Shown here in pieces: positions 44,054 through 56,400 of a DNA stretch of 64,000 nucleotides. This DNA comes from Phaeodactylum tricornutum CCAP 1055/1. Its lineage: Eukaryota; Bacillariophyta; Bacillariophyceae; Surirellales; Neidiaceae. The DNA is taken from the NCBI RefSeq assembly GCF_000150955.2, contig NC_011699.1, forward strand, positions 62,001 to 126,000, written 5' to 3'. How positions within the stretch are numbered: position 1 is the first letter of the stretch; every line of letters starts with the position of its first letter. The notes under the pieces were generated by a model. That model was not told the origin of the DNA, ran no database searches, and was given only the letters and a program-made list of their open reading frames with translations. The position numbers were made by a program, and so were the translations under genes.

Positions 44054-44377
44054 CAGGCATGTCCTGATATTTTGCTAGTTCCAGCTCTAGCGTTTTTCGT
44101 ACTGTTCCGGTGCCCGTCCAAAGGTACAATTCACAAAGCCGGAACAGCCTTTGTAGTTCGATAAACGAACGTGCCTAAGAGGTTGCAACAACACCCATAA
44201 ATCTAGACCAAGATTCCATACATTTGTTCTCTCTACTAGCGTTTTCATTAACGGAACATTGCATTCCAAAAAGTGCATTCGGCACGGAGCCAAGGTTGTG
44301 GTCCCGGCGCCGACACGTAACAAATACTTTCAACACGCGTGTGACTCACCGACCCACTCAAATAGTGAACCGATCCA
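44054..44377. other. Intergenic between convergent genes
   Basis: 3' flanks only; nothing else seen. Confidence 0.5.
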
Positions 44378-46167
44378 TCAATCCAAACCAAACGCTTCTA
44401 GAGCGGCGACGAGCACAATGCTCAGCGGAAACAACGCCAAGATGAACATGGCCATTCCCGTCGTCATGGTAGTTTCTCGAATCACGATAAATGCAATTAT
44501 GAATTCCACAATCACAATGGCTACCGTCTCGGCCGTGTAGTGCCAAGCCAAGCCGCGCACAAAGACCAGCCCCATAAAAATACACAAGCAGAACGTATTG
44601 TTCATGCAAGCGGCACCCTCCAACGCCGTCAAACTCACGGTAATCGTTTTGCGCGTCTTCTTGCTGGCGTAGTATTGCGAGGCGATCACTTCGCTGGCGT
44701 TGGACGCCAATGGTGCCAGCACGAAGGAAACGTAAAAGGGCGATATGCCCGACCGCACCGCAATCTCTTGCATGACATCCACCATGGGATCTGAAAAGAG
44801 CACGACCAGGCCGGTTCCTAACGCCAACATCCGAAAGGCCTTCCATTTGATGGCGCGTTGTTGTTGATCGGGCGTGAGCGAGGTGAATTCTTCCGGTACG
44901 GTTTCTTCCTCCTCGTCTTCGTCTTCGCCAAAGGCAGCCTGTACCAGGGCGGCACGGGTACCGCGACTGGACGCGTCCAGGTGACGCGGCGCCGTTTGCT
45001 GGTCCTGCGCCTTGATGAGCGTGTAGGCGAGGCCGATAAATTCGTCCAAAGAAATGGTACCGGAGCCGTCCGTATCGAACTTGGCAAAGAGCTTATCCAT
45101 TTCTTCTTCGGATATGCTTTCGTGAAAGTCTCGGAAAAAGACAAAGACTTCGGTTTTGTCGAGTTGTCCATTGGTGTCGGAATCGTAGGAATAAAAGGCG
45201 TCGGCCAGAATTTCTTTCAGAAAGGCCGCAATGGCCGGACTGGGGTAACCATCTTTGACATCGTGGATGGACTGGTATTCGGACGCAGCCTGCGCCTGCA
45301 GCGCGGACTCTTTGGCGTTGACTTGTGCGGCAATGGCTCCACTGAGTGAAACCTGTCCCTGTTTGAGCAGTTTCTTCATGACGGCCATGCGCTTGCCCTT
45401 GTCCTGTCCCTGTTGGGAAATATGCAACTGCAGTCTCATGTAAACCGTCAGGCCCAGCAAGCAGAGAATGAATCCAGCCGCCGCCCACCAGTGCTCCTGT
45501 GCCGCAACGACGTCTTCCGAATTCTCGGGCGTGGCGTAGATCGATGCGGGCACCTGTATGAGGAAGTAGGGAACGGTAGTGAGGGCCATCAAGACACCAC
45601 CGTGATGCACGGCATCGGACAAGGTAACGCCCGTCTTTGTGAATTCGGCCTTCCAGGACGTTTTGGTGGAAAGTTTGGGTTTGACAAGGTAGTCGGGTAC
45701 GCCGTTGGCGTCGAGATCTACGCGACCTCCGTAGACGGAAAGAGCAAAGGGAACGGTCAGTAGCATGATGGTGGAGCCGGCTAGGGCCCCGACTCCGACA
45801 GACAATGTTTCTTGGGCGTCTTCAAGACTTCCGAGTCCGCTAAAGAGAATGATGGCGCCGTCGGGGACGGCTCCTAACAAGGGGAGGACCACTCCGCCGA
45901 CCAACCCCGCCATGCTGGGGATGAGAAGGAGCAGCTCGGATCCTTCCGAAATGAGATTACTGCTCGAGTACAAGACGTAGCCGTAGCTCAAAAAAAGCCA
46001 GAAGAGGCCCGTCAAGCCGACATCCGCTGGATCCTAACAAAGTGCGGAACCGATCGATGACACACAATTGAGGCAATGGGTGAGAATCCAAGTACAGTAA
46101 ACCTTCGTTCGTTCGTACAGCAAGGTGCGACAGGACGGGTTGTACTTACAATGGCGGGTCCAATCAT
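44378..46167 (-). CDS. EF-hand Na+/Ca2+ exchanger-like transporter (NCL type)
   Basis: The main exon 44378-46033 follows a phase-0 intron of 116 nt (GTAAGT...TTAG) after a tiny first exon of six codons (46150-46167, MIGPAI), giving 557 residues. Two ion-binding alpha repeats are seen, GAVPDGAIILFSGLG and LAPLASNASEVIAS, within blocks of membrane helices. Between them lies a cytosolic loop with two canonical EF-hands, DSDTNGQLDKTE and DTDGSGTISLDE (about residues 285-335), and a Glu/Asp-rich stretch. This is the layout of plant NCL/EF-CAX proteins, which move Ca2+ out of the cytosol in exchange for Na+ or H+, with Ca2+ sensing by the loop. Plant NCLs start with a signal peptide that is missing here, so a further upstream exon is possible. 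Confidence 0.85.
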
Positions 46168-47070
46168 GTCACCACTGGTATCGATCCGTTTATCGCTCGC
46201 TAGGAATTCGTTAGTTCGTTCGTTCGTTCGTTAGTTTCTGTGATCTAGATCTTGGGTATTGTTACGCATCAAAGAATGGATGGACGATGATACGGTGGTG
46301 GTTGTGTTGGTGGTGGAAGTAGTGAATCAAGCTTGGCCCTTGGAACGAGGGTCCCGGTGTGCAAGATGGGTTGGATTGGGATCCGGCGTGGTGCGAATGT
46401 CTCCTTTCGGCGATGTGACTAGGATTGTGTGTGGTAGTGTCGAGCACCACGACGATGTTTCCGTAAAAACACGTTCCTGTCAGTCCGGCTGGTACCCCAT
46501 CGGCTCCCTAACTGACTGTAACTCACTGTAAGTAGTACTGTAATGTCGTAGACGCGCGTGCAAGACTCGCCGCTCGGTTCGGTCGAGCCAATGAATCTCT
46601 ACCATTTTTCAACAAAGACTTCAGTTTCCATACAAGTTATTCTAAGAGGAAATTCCCTATCCGGGCGCAATCTCTTATGTATAAAACTGGTGCGGTGAAA
46701 GAACCTCTCCAATGCGACTGAGATTACAATTTACGTATTTCTTCACTGTCAAGGATGGCCTTCTATGGAGTTTCCAATAAATGTAGGTATGTCTCTCTCT
46801 TCACAGTCCAGTGACCGCATACCCGTTTTTGTATTTATGATCTTCTTGGATTGGTTCGAATATATCCTCCTGACGTCGTCGTCCTTCCGACTCGACCCCA
46901 ACCTCGACGAACAAAACACAGTCCAAGCCAAGTCTCGGGAACGGTTTGTTGAGAGCGGGGGCGCTAGCTAGCTACCGCTGTGAAACCCCCATACCTATTC
47001 TCCATCCACATCGACACTGTGTTCACACAGTCATTGCTTTCCGCATTTAGTGTTTTCCCACCACCGCTCG
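46168..47070. other. Intergenic, divergent promoter region
   Basis: Holds a TTCG microsatellite and TGACTGTAA at 46513-46521. No gene seen; may contain an unrecognised first exon of the exchanger. Confidence 0.45.
46207..46234. repeat. TTCG tetranucleotide microsatellite
   Basis: Seven tandem four-base units, four perfect TTCG (46215-46230) flanked by TTAG variants, just upstream of the exchanger's first exon. Confidence 0.8.
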
Positions 47071-47904
47071 ATGACGTTGCGTACGACTCCCGTGATAGAG
47101 ACGCGTTCGTCGCTGCCCGACACGCCGGTGAGTGCGCTCACGATCCCCACGTCGCACGCGTCGTCACTATCGTCGCCGTCAGCAGCGGCAACAGCGAACG
47201 ATTCTTTCGCGTTGGAAATGAAGGAACGGGCTCGTACCCGTCGCGCCCGACAAGATCAGGTCGTCTCGGACCTCAAAGTCCAAATCCGTCGTGTCGAAGC
47301 CGCACTCCAGGCGGAAACCAAACGACGGGTACACGGACTCCAAAATCTCCAACAACAGACGGAGGCCAGTATCCGCACACTGCAAGAAAATTTGGAAGAG
47401 TCCTGGCGACTCCAACAAACAGCCACGGACGATCGCTGGCAACAACTGGCCGACCGATTGACCGCTTTGGAAGAGTCCTGGCGTGTCCACGTGGCGCGCT
47501 GGGAAGACCGCACCGGTTCGGAAAGTGCACAGGCGCGGGAGATGCTACGGGAACTGCAGGAGCAGGCGGAAGTGGCGCAGAGGGAGCGAGAGATTCGTGA
47601 AGAGAGTTTGCGACAGCGATTGGAAAACGTCGCGCAAGAAGCGGAACAAGCCTGGGACGAAGCCCGACGCGAACGGCGCGCGGCGACCGACGAACTGCAA
47701 ACGCGGCTCGAACGATACGACGACAACGTGGAAGCGCACGTTCAGGGATTGCAACAAACCCTACGGCAAGAATTAGCCGCCCTGCAGGCCGATCTGCAAA
47801 GGGAACAAACGGAACGAGCGACGGCGGATCAAGATATTGCCAATGTCTTGAATCGCTACACGGAAACGATACAGAACAGTTTGGCCGTCGTTTCGGACGT
47901 ATAG
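47071..47904 (+). CDS. SF-assemblin (striated fibre coiled-coil protein)
   Basis: The ATG at 47071 gives 277 residues, the usual size. A Ser/Thr/Pro-rich non-helical head of about 50 residues is followed by an almost unbroken coiled coil (FALEMKERARTRRARQDQ... to NVLNRYTETIQNSLAVVSD), with the Arg/Glu/Gln-rich heptads typical of SF-assemblin/beta-giardin. These proteins form striated rootlets attached to basal bodies in flagellates, and fibres linking the spindle pole in apicomplexans. In a pennate diatom without flagella a non-flagellar role at the microtubule centre is an inference. A decayed partial copy of its C-terminal part lies 330 bases downstream. Confidence 0.88.
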   Translation: MTLRTTPVIETRSSLPDTPVSALTIPTSHASSLSSPSAAATANDSFALEMKERARTRRARQDQVVSDLKVQIRRVEAALQAETKRRVHGLQNLQQQTEASIRTLQENLEESWRLQQTATDDRWQQLADRLTALEESWRVHVARWEDRTGSESAQAREMLRELQEQAEVAQREREIREESLRQRLENVAQEAEQAWDEARRERRAATDELQTRLERYDDNVEAHVQGLQQTLRQELAALQADLQREQTERATADQDIANVLNRYTETIQNSLAVVSDV

Positions 47905-48229
47905 TGACTTCCTATAGAGTACCGTTAACGACATTCTAGGAATCCTTGAAAAAGGCAGGCATTTTCCGGTCGTGCGTTTCCACTAAAATGGTCATACTTT
48001 GTAGTATTTGGCATCTACGTTTCACATACTGATCAGTCTACTCCCAAAGGGAGTGCCTTGTCGTTTGGTAAGGCATGTCCAACGGTTACTCTCTGTCACT
48101 ATTCGAAAGATAAGCAAGTAGCCACTTTTCGACCGTGTGAGCAATCATTTCGTTACCCGTTTTTATTGTTTGTTCCCAGTCTTTTGGGTCATTGTTACTC
48201 CTCCATCCACATGTTTGGTCGGTTCATGT
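47905..48229. other. Intergenic between SF-assemblin and its decayed copy
   Basis: No convincing homology to the parent's N-terminal half could be seen by eye. Confidence 0.4.
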
Positions 48230-48505
48230 CCAACAACTTACGAGTCGTCAAAGCCGAGAAGGCGATAAACGCATTTGGTCGACTTCGTGGACGAATTGGA
48301 ACAAATTTGAGACAACGCGCAAAGGCGCGCTGTAACCGCTACATCAATCACGTGGAAGCGCATGACCAAGGATGATCAACGCTACGGCAATAATTGGCCA
48401 AGCTGAGCGCTTGATTTGCAACGAAAAGAAGCGGAACGAGAGACGATGGATCAAGAGTTGGCCGACTCAATCAATCTCTACACGAAAAAGCTCCAAAAAT
48501 GTTAA
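48230..48505 (+). pseudogene. Decayed partial copy of SF-assemblin C-terminus
   Basis: The stretch aligns co-linearly with the last 80-90 codons of the gene upstream: HVEAHDQG against NVEAHVQG, TLRQ, QRKEAERETMDQELADSINLYTKKLQ against QREQTERATADQDIANVLNRYTETIQ. At the base level GTGGAAGCGCA, CTACGGCAA and GCGGATCAAGA-type blocks recur in order with only one three-base gap. Three in-frame stops interrupt it, and its beginning is not found. It is therefore a tandem partial duplicate that has lost function, in the same orientation as the parent. Confidence 0.75.
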
Positions 48506-48596
48506 GATAGTGGTTCCATGGCAACTTTTGGCCAAAGGCATCCTTGCGTCGATTGGAAATATTGGACATCGACCATTCGCAAAGCATACCATTACG

Positions 48597-49769
48597 CTAT
48601 ACTTTACGGTCCAGAGCAATACAATCCAACATGGCCCGGGCTGATCTTATTTGAATCGAGGAGTTGAGTCGATCGTAGTCGTGCCCCCCTTCCACCAAAC
48701 CCCAGTTGGCAATTTGGTATTCCTCTTCCACCCGTGCCGCTTGAATGGCGCCTTCCAAATCCACCATTAACGACGATTGCTGTTGTTGCTGAGTCTGTTG
48801 TTGGTGCATCAGTAAACTCCAGGCTAGCCAGAAGGACTTGGCTTCCGCCGCACACGCGTGTAGGGTAGTCAATTGCCAGGCATCAAGCTGCGCCACAAAC
48901 TCCCGCGCGTAGTCGTACAGTGCGGGCGGGTGAAAGAGTTTGGACGCATTCTTGGCCACCAGTACGCCTTCGCTACCGAGCGTTTGCGCCAAGGCGTGTC
49001 CTGTCTGTTGCTTGACTAATTCGTGTATGGGGCCCCACAAACGTTCCTGGGCCTGGTACAATCCCCGATCTTCCATCGGGTCCTCCCAGTAGCAAATCGT
49101 ATCGGTACCCACAAAGTTCAACGATGTTTCTTGGTACGTGCGCATTTGTCGGGAAGTCTGGTCAAGGGCAGTACACGCGAGTGTCATGAGGGGCATTTGT
49201 GTCGGCACAATGTAGGGGGTTTGGGCGTTCCATTCCGCCGCAATCATGGTGGCCAGTGTAACGGACGGCACCGACAAGGGTTGTCCCAACGGAGTGCGTA
49301 AGACCCGTCCATCCAAAGTCACGCCGTGCCAATCGAATGACTGTTCGTCGGCTGGTCCGTCGCGTGTGCTACCCGGAAGGGAGCGCGGTTGCAGAAACGT
49401 TCGGAGCGTAGCGTGGTCGAGTTTCCCCCGCCGCACCACTCCCGTGGCACTGTCGGTATTGTCGACCCCGGCGGAAATTGGTGATTCCACGAAAGCGGCA
49501 GTTTCGGATGCGGGAAGCGTCACCCAGGGAGCTTGACTGGGTGTTGTTCCGACAATCTTGTAAAAGCGACGGCGTCCCGCCAAGCGCGTGTCGCGAGCGG
49601 TAGCGGCGTGCGCCGCACTGGTGCTCTGGCGCAGAGCGGAGATGCCGGCTACCGTAGCCACCCGGGAACGACGAGAACGTGTGGCGGTCTTCGGACGCAC
49701 TACGTTCCACGGCGAGACTAATCGCCCTTGAAAGGGGACGATACGTGCAGTCGTCGCGGGGAGTATCAT
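48597..49769 (-). CDS. ATP12: F1-ATPase assembly chaperone ATP12 (ATPAF2)
   Basis: A single exon of 390 residues. The start is a basic mitochondrial presequence, then RRFYKIV (the ATP12 entry motif). After an inserted stretch of about 70 residues the domain continues with VTLDGRVLRTPLGQPLSVPS, AAEWNAQ, MPLMTLACTALD, DTICYWEDP, LWGPIHE and WQLTTLHACAAEAKSFWLA. ATP12 binds the free alpha subunit of F1 in the mitochondrial matrix before assembly. The insertion between the first beta-strand and the VTLDG strand, and a Gln-rich run (HQQQTQQQQQ) near the end, are unusual; the core is intact. Its 3' end lies close to the assemblin pseudogene (convergent). Confidence 0.9.
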   Translation of the reverse strand: MILPATTARIVPFQGRLVSPWNVVRPKTATRSRRSRVATVAGISALRQSTSAAHAATARDTRLAGRRRFYKIVGTTPSQAPWVTLPASETAAFVESPISAGVDNTDSATGVVRRGKLDHATLRTFLQPRSLPGSTRDGPADEQSFDWHGVTLDGRVLRTPLGQPLSVPSVTLATMIAAEWNAQTPYIVPTQMPLMTLACTALDQTSRQMRTYQETSLNFVGTDTICYWEDPMEDRGLYQAQERLWGPIHELVKQQTGHALAQTLGSEGVLVAKNASKLFHPPALYDYAREFVAQLDAWQLTTLHACAAEAKSFWLAWSLLMHQQQTQQQQQSSLMVDLEGAIQAARVEEEYQIANWGLVEGGHDYDRLNSSIQIRSARAMLDCIALDRKV

Positions 49770-50415
49770 CGTTGGATGATTGGCGAATGGAGAGCGGACT
49801 CTTGCGAGAGAAAAGTGAGAGTCGATGTTGAGGGCGTCGCGCCTGGGACCGTATCGGCGTATAGGTAGTGTTTGTGAACGCTCGTCGCTCGTCCGTGCAT
49901 CTCTCGGGTTTCACGTCACATCAGTAACCCTACCTCTTTGAATTGGATGGGGGGGGATTGCGGATGCTCGGTAGAAAAAGAGTCGGTGATACCATACTCT
50001 CGCAAAGCCTGCAACCAATCGTGTCCGGTCGGACTCACACTCACAGATACAATTATACTCAAACTCGTTTGGTTAGACATGCAATGACTGATATTGTCAC
50101 AGAAGTACCGTAATCATATGTCAAAACAATTGACACTCACGGGTCAGTAGAAAAACGCCGGGAGGAAAATCCCGTACAGGGAACGGGAAAACCTGGGACT
50201 GGTCTCTCCCCTGGCGTTCGCGTGTGCTTTGAGATCCGAGAGATATCGATCGAGTGTCTTTCTGTGTTGCGCCGCTCACGGAGAACAAACACGCTTTCTA
50301 CGGGAAGGTTGGGTTCCGTCTAGCCTCTGTCGAACGCAATAACGTTCGTTCTCTGGTGATATCCCTTCAACGCACACTCACCTTAGTCTTCGTAGCAACA
50401 GCACTTGCGTCTCCC
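49770..50415. other. Intergenic, divergent promoter region
   Basis: Between ATP12 and the giant SPRY protein; no gene seen. In-frame sequence upstream of 50416 has no ATG and is treated as 5' flank. Confidence 0.5.
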
Positions 50416-53400
50416 ATGTCTTCGAGCTACAGTGTGCCTACGGGGCGTGATCTGGCGATTGAAGCCTTATTGGATCGAGAGCCTCACGGGGATTACTATC
50501 GAGTCGCACGTCTCGTGGTACGTTTGAACCGGCTCTTGCCTACTGTGCAATGCATATCTACCAGTGTGGATCCCTCGACCATTCCCTGTCGCGTCTTTGG
50601 TTTTTTCGTGGGTAGCACCAGTACTCTCCGTTCGTTTCTTTTTGTTGTTGTGCGCTGGTCTACGTTCGGAGAGTGCTCGTATTCCGCGCTCTCGTACTCA
50701 CAAAGCCCCCTTTGCGGTCCCCGCTTACAGGAAGAAGACGTACCAGCAGCGTTGAATGCTCGCCCCAATTTAATTACCAAGGCGGCTCTAGTGGATCAAG
50801 CCTTTTCGTTGTCGCGGTACGACCTGGATTCCTTGGAAAAATACCAAGCCGTGTTTCCCATCCACCGCGTACGAGCGGGGCTCCGACGGGATGACGAAAC
50901 ATCCAAGCACGAGTCGGTCCGAGATGCCGTCTCGGAAGAGCGCATTCGGAATCATCACAAATCAGTCACCCAATCCGACGATAACGTTAGCAGCTTGACT
51001 CCGGCGGTTCCGTTGAGAACAATCTTGTCCTCCCTGTTGGATCCCGAGACCGTTCACAACTTGAGTCAGCTCGAGAGTGCCAAAACTTTGTGGGAAGATT
51101 CCGGCACGTCGACATCTAATAACGCTTCTTTTTCTTCTTGGGAAGCATCCTTTTGTAACTGGACCAAGCATAGGGAAAAACCGGAAGCTATCCCGGCACT
51201 GATTGGTCTCATTTTGCAGTGTTTGGCCGGTGCCTTCCACACTCCGGCGAGTCTCGAAGCGAATGCATCGTCTTCCTCGCCAGGGGCCGAGACCACCACA
51301 CGCGACGAAGATCCTGTCGAACTACCCCTACGCATAGGTTCCTTACTGGCGCTTATTCCAAAGTGTGTACGTGACGACGAAGACCACTTTGGCTTGGACG
51401 AATCCTGGTTGCAATTTTGGGCCGACACCGCAGCAACCCACCAAACGCGCTCGGAACTCGTCAAGGCCAGACTTTTGGCGAAATTGGAGACTCCGTCAAG
51501 TGGAGACACGACGACCGCCGCGAACCGCGTCGTGGAGGAGTCGGACGAGGTCAACCGTGACGACCCAACGTCGGCAATACAAGCAGCGGCAAGATTTTTT
51601 CAAGACGCCGAGTCCGAGTCGGCTGCCCTTAGTGCTGCACTCGATAGTATCATCAACAGCAACCACCGGGAATTCGAAATTGACGAGGATGATGAGCTAT
51701 TAGAGCGAGCGTTGGATAATGGTAACTCAAGGATACGCTCGCGATCTCGTCTTCCGCGGCAAAATCAAGAAGACATCCCCACTCGACCAGATAGCGAAGA
51801 AGAAGATGATTCCTCTTCCGCCGCCGATGAAAACGATGAGAGAGAAGACGAATCGTCGGAAGGAGAGGGATCTTCGTCATCAAGCTCGAGAGCTAGTTCT
51901 GGGCATGTTGTCGAGTCCGATCGGGATCTGGATACGGATGACGACGACGATGCTGTTCTACAGCAAGCCATGGCACTTCGTTTCCCCGATGCTCCTTCTG
52001 CCGTGAGGGAAGTTTACGATGAGGAAGGACCAGCGGATGGCGCCGTGGAGTTGACTGCCGCTCCAGTTTTTTCTGACGGTCGAGTTGAACTGGCCGAAAC
52101 ACTGAGTTTGCATCCCGATATGTTGGCCGACGTGGAAGCTTCAATTTCCGAATTTCCTGCAACTAGAGCTAGCTTCGATGACGACGAGGATAATGCTTCC
52201 CTCCCTCCATGGCCCACACCTCCTGGTTTATATCCGTTTTTCGACAAGGGGGCCTCCAGGACGAGCAACAATGTGCTGGTTGATCCGAGTTCGGACGAGT
52301 CCATAGCTCCGGCGCTCTCGCGGTACTTGGATCCCGCCAATGCGAGTTGTTTTGGTTCTGTACCGGCATCGCATGCGTTGATACATATGCTCCGTTATCT
52401 GTTATATTTAGTGCGTCGTGAGGCCGTCAAAGGAATGTCGGATTTGGACGACGAGCAATTACCTATGTTGATTGTCCCTGGCGGGATGTGCTCGGAGCTC
52501 TTTCGTTCTCGTGGAACGGAGGCAATTCCTGGGTCCAGCCGACTGAAAATAAACGATTGTATCGCTCCTCTGCTACTGGCTGCCGTTTTGAGCCTCGTAC
52601 AGAAACGAAAAGATGCCATTGAAAATTTGCGCAAAGCACTAGTTCGCCAGCACAGGGCTCGTCTGGGTGACACCGGGCTAGATTCATGCGACAGCGAAGC
52701 ATCTACTTCAAACCGAGCTATGCGGACTTCCGAGGAACAAGACGATCCTGCTGTAACGTTGGCTATGAATTATATTGAAGACGATGTGCCCTTGTCGAGT
52801 GACTCCTTAGAAAACAAAGGGATGCGCCGCAAAGCAGCTGCCGCAGCTCATGATATAGCGACTCTTCTCGCTTCACTAGGCAAACGCGTTGATGCATGGA
52901 AGGACAAGGTTCGGCTTTTCTCTCGCTGCTTGGAGTGCGCACTTGAGACTCTGTTCCAACATTTACAAGGTCTGATTAGACAACAGCTAAAGTCAGGAGG
53001 GCAAGGACAGGGGAATTCGAATGTTTCCATGAACCTTCGTATGCTTTTATGCCCTCAAACTGTGACAAAGTTATTTGATATTTTCGATGAGTTGGCTTCC
53101 GCGGACTTGTATAAGTCTCATGTGGCTTTGCTAGGTGGCGATTGTTCTGGGATTGAAAACGTATTTTTGTCTCTGCGCTTGTATCAAGGTTCCGTTGAAA
53201 CTTGGGGAGAATGCACTCCTTTTCTCTTCCCGACAAATACATCCCGCTGCGACCTTCTTCAGTCTCTCTGTGACTCGGCCTGCTCTTTTGAAGGTGAAGA
53301 TCGGGAGATAAGTGATCTTGTGGTCTTTCCGTCTTCTACTTTGGAAACCAGAATGCATCGATTACAAGTGGTGTGCCATCGATTCTGTGTTTTCGACATT

Positions 53401-56400
53401 CTTGATGGATTCGTTTCCCGTCCCATTCCCTTTCACTGTGAAACTGATAGTCATGCAAGCGACCATCGCATGACGTCCAGGTATCGCGAGTTGGACTCCA
53501 GTCCCTTCTGTGCGTCCAAAATTGTGGAAATGCTCGATTCTGCAAGGCAAATAATTCCCAAAGCGAAGAGGGAGGTATGGTCACTCCACTCAGCAATTTG
53601 CCATCGTATCCATAGTCGGATCCTGCTTTTGGATGGCTTGTTTACCTCTACCGAAATAGGGGGAAATACATCACGTCCTCAAGCGCGAAATAGTTCCAGT
53701 CCGACTGGGGATTTGGTCCTTATTAGCAAAGAGCCTTCATTTGATTTCCAATTTGACCCTTCAAAATGCGCAGATTCCATTGCCATTCAATCCACTAGCA
53801 TCGAATCTTTCTCGTCATCATCAGGAGGCGTCGGGTCTTGCGTAAACCAGCGTGCCTCGAAAGTCTGGGGCAGCGTGTTGTCCACTAAATCGTTCCGTCC
53901 TAAATCTGGTGTACACAAGTGGGCAGTACGGCTGGATAAGTGTGAGCGTGGTCATGTTTTTATCGGTGTTTCTACATCGCAGGCAAACACACGGACCTAC
54001 GTTGGAGGTGATCGGTATGGCTGGGGCATGATTGGCACACAGGCGCTATGGCATGACCGACGGAAGGTACGTAATGTTCTATTCTGGTTTCTTGTGCTAA
54101 TTGTCACAAGCTCATGAAGTTGGCTTCCTATCAGATTCGTGGTGACTACGGCTCGACGTTTCGCACGGGCTCTATAATCATTGTAAGCCTTGATACCGAT
54201 TCAGGAACGCTCAGTTTTGGTTCCTGGAAAGATGATCAAAAAACTGTATCTCTTGCATATGACGGAGCAGCCCGCAATTTGGAGGGTCCGAGGTCGCAGT
54301 CTCAGGCCGAAGGTGTAGTGGAAGATTGGGGAGTAGCCTTCGAAGGCTTGCCGTTAGATTCGCGACTGTATCCGGCAATGGGACTTTACCAACGCGACGA
54401 TTGCGTTAGTCTGTTGACGCTAGAGAGCGAAGCTCGCGCTAGTGCACGAAGAAGTGTGTCTAGCGGAGAGTGTTTTTTCCCATCCCCTTTGAATTCAGTA
54501 ACGCGCCCCGATGAAACGCTTCTCAAACTTCGCGCCTTTAATGAACGGCTCGTAGAGGATGCTGTTGATTACACGGCCCAAGTTTTTCAGAAAGTTGGCC
54601 ATGGTTTGAGCGAGAAATCGAACCACTATTTACAGGAAATTATGCCTGCACTAGCTGCAGTGTTGTGCCTATCCCCCTCGTCGGTACCTGTTCTATCGAT
54701 CCGATCAGCTTTGACTCTCCTTCCGCATTTGAGTCGGTGCATTCGAGCATTCAACGACTGTGCTACGCACTCGACTTCCCATAATCTCTTTCCTTGTGCA
54801 TTAAAAGACGGCGCTTGGGTAATAAGGGCGACATCGGGATCGAGTGATCTCGAAGAGTATATTGTTCAATTTCACTCGCAGCTAGACAAACACGGCCGCT
54901 GTATCGGTTTCAAGGGGGAAGGGGAGGGAACAACCGGCAAGTCAAAGAACGGTATTGTTGATATATCGGGATCCATGACTGGCTCGTCACTGACCTTTGT
55001 TGAAAAATGGTCGGACCAGCACAACCGTACCCACAGTATACCTCGAACCGATGATTCCTCGTCATGTGTCGTAGCAGCCCGAGTCGGGTTGGGTTGCTGC
55101 AGATTCGAAGGGACGTACAGAAATGTGGAGTTTGGGACGGAGGGTCAAATAGCAGGGATTCGTTCTGGTACGAAGCAAACAGAAAGCTTTCGTCTGAAGG
55201 ATGTCCCTACGCAGAAAGATTCTCCAGCAGCATTTGGCGAGCTGGTTACATCAGGAAAAGTGATCCTATGTCATGCCTATAGCCATTTATTGTCCATTAT
55301 TGCTGAAGATATACCCGGAGACCACAGTGAAGTCGTAGGTGGCGCAGTGTCAGCGTTTTCAGGAAGTCGGGAGGAGTTTGACTTTGTAATGGATGCCCTG
55401 GGACGACCATTTATGTCAAAAAGCATGCTCTGCACTGACCAGCTGGGGACACATGCATTGATAAAGCAGCTCAATGACGTCTATTTTCCTTGCGATTTAG
55501 ACGCTAGCCTTTGTGGTATATCTAGAAATGCTCTTTTGAAGCGCGCTTTCAAGGACGGCTCTTCTCCTGACACCGTTTACGTTCAAGCACCGAAGGATCT
55601 AATGGAACTTGTGTCAATAGTCGATGATTGTTTTGCCGCGAATAGTGGAGGATTGGGATCCCTTCGTTCCTTTTGTCCAGAACAGTATCTGAGTACAAGA
55701 AGATACGTTGTCGCTGCTATCGTGTTTCATTGCGGTCTGGTTGGCGAGCTTCATCGATGCAACCCTTCCGATAAAATGCCAGCATTTTTCCAACCAATTT
55801 GGAAAGAAGCGCTAAGGGTCTTGGAAGACGGTACACGCGAAGCAATCGCAAATTCTCCTTCCGATAGGCGCTCAGCATGCGTCGACTTCCTGAATTTATG
55901 TCAGGAATCTGCTTGCTTTTTGCTAGGACTTGGTTGCCATCCATGTTCCCAGAGCGCATCAGACACGGTCAAGGACGTTTCTTGGTTTTTCCGGCGAGTC
56001 AAAAGTGCTGCATATTTAGAATCCGTTCGTTACCATATGTGTTGTGCGTCCAACCGAGCGTTACTCCGGGTCATTGTTATCGAAGATCTTGCGTCTCTCT
56101 TGCGCGAGAACGCGAATCGAGTAGATGTTGCCCTCGACAGTATCGTGGCTTGTCTTCCCAATCTCCTTGGCCACGGTCGGGCAAAGGTCCACCCTTCAAC
56201 CAAAAAGAAGAATTGGAATCTGGACGGCCATTGCTTGGCCGATGTTTCTGGAGCTAATTTGATCTTTCGAAGTGAAATCATGGTTGGAGTCAGCTCTATC
56301 TTTCGAACTCTCGTCGAAGTGTTGGATGGAACCGCTGTCGGGAAACAGTCAAATCAGGGAATTGAAACTAAGGTGATGGTCGATTCTTTCGTCCTATCGG

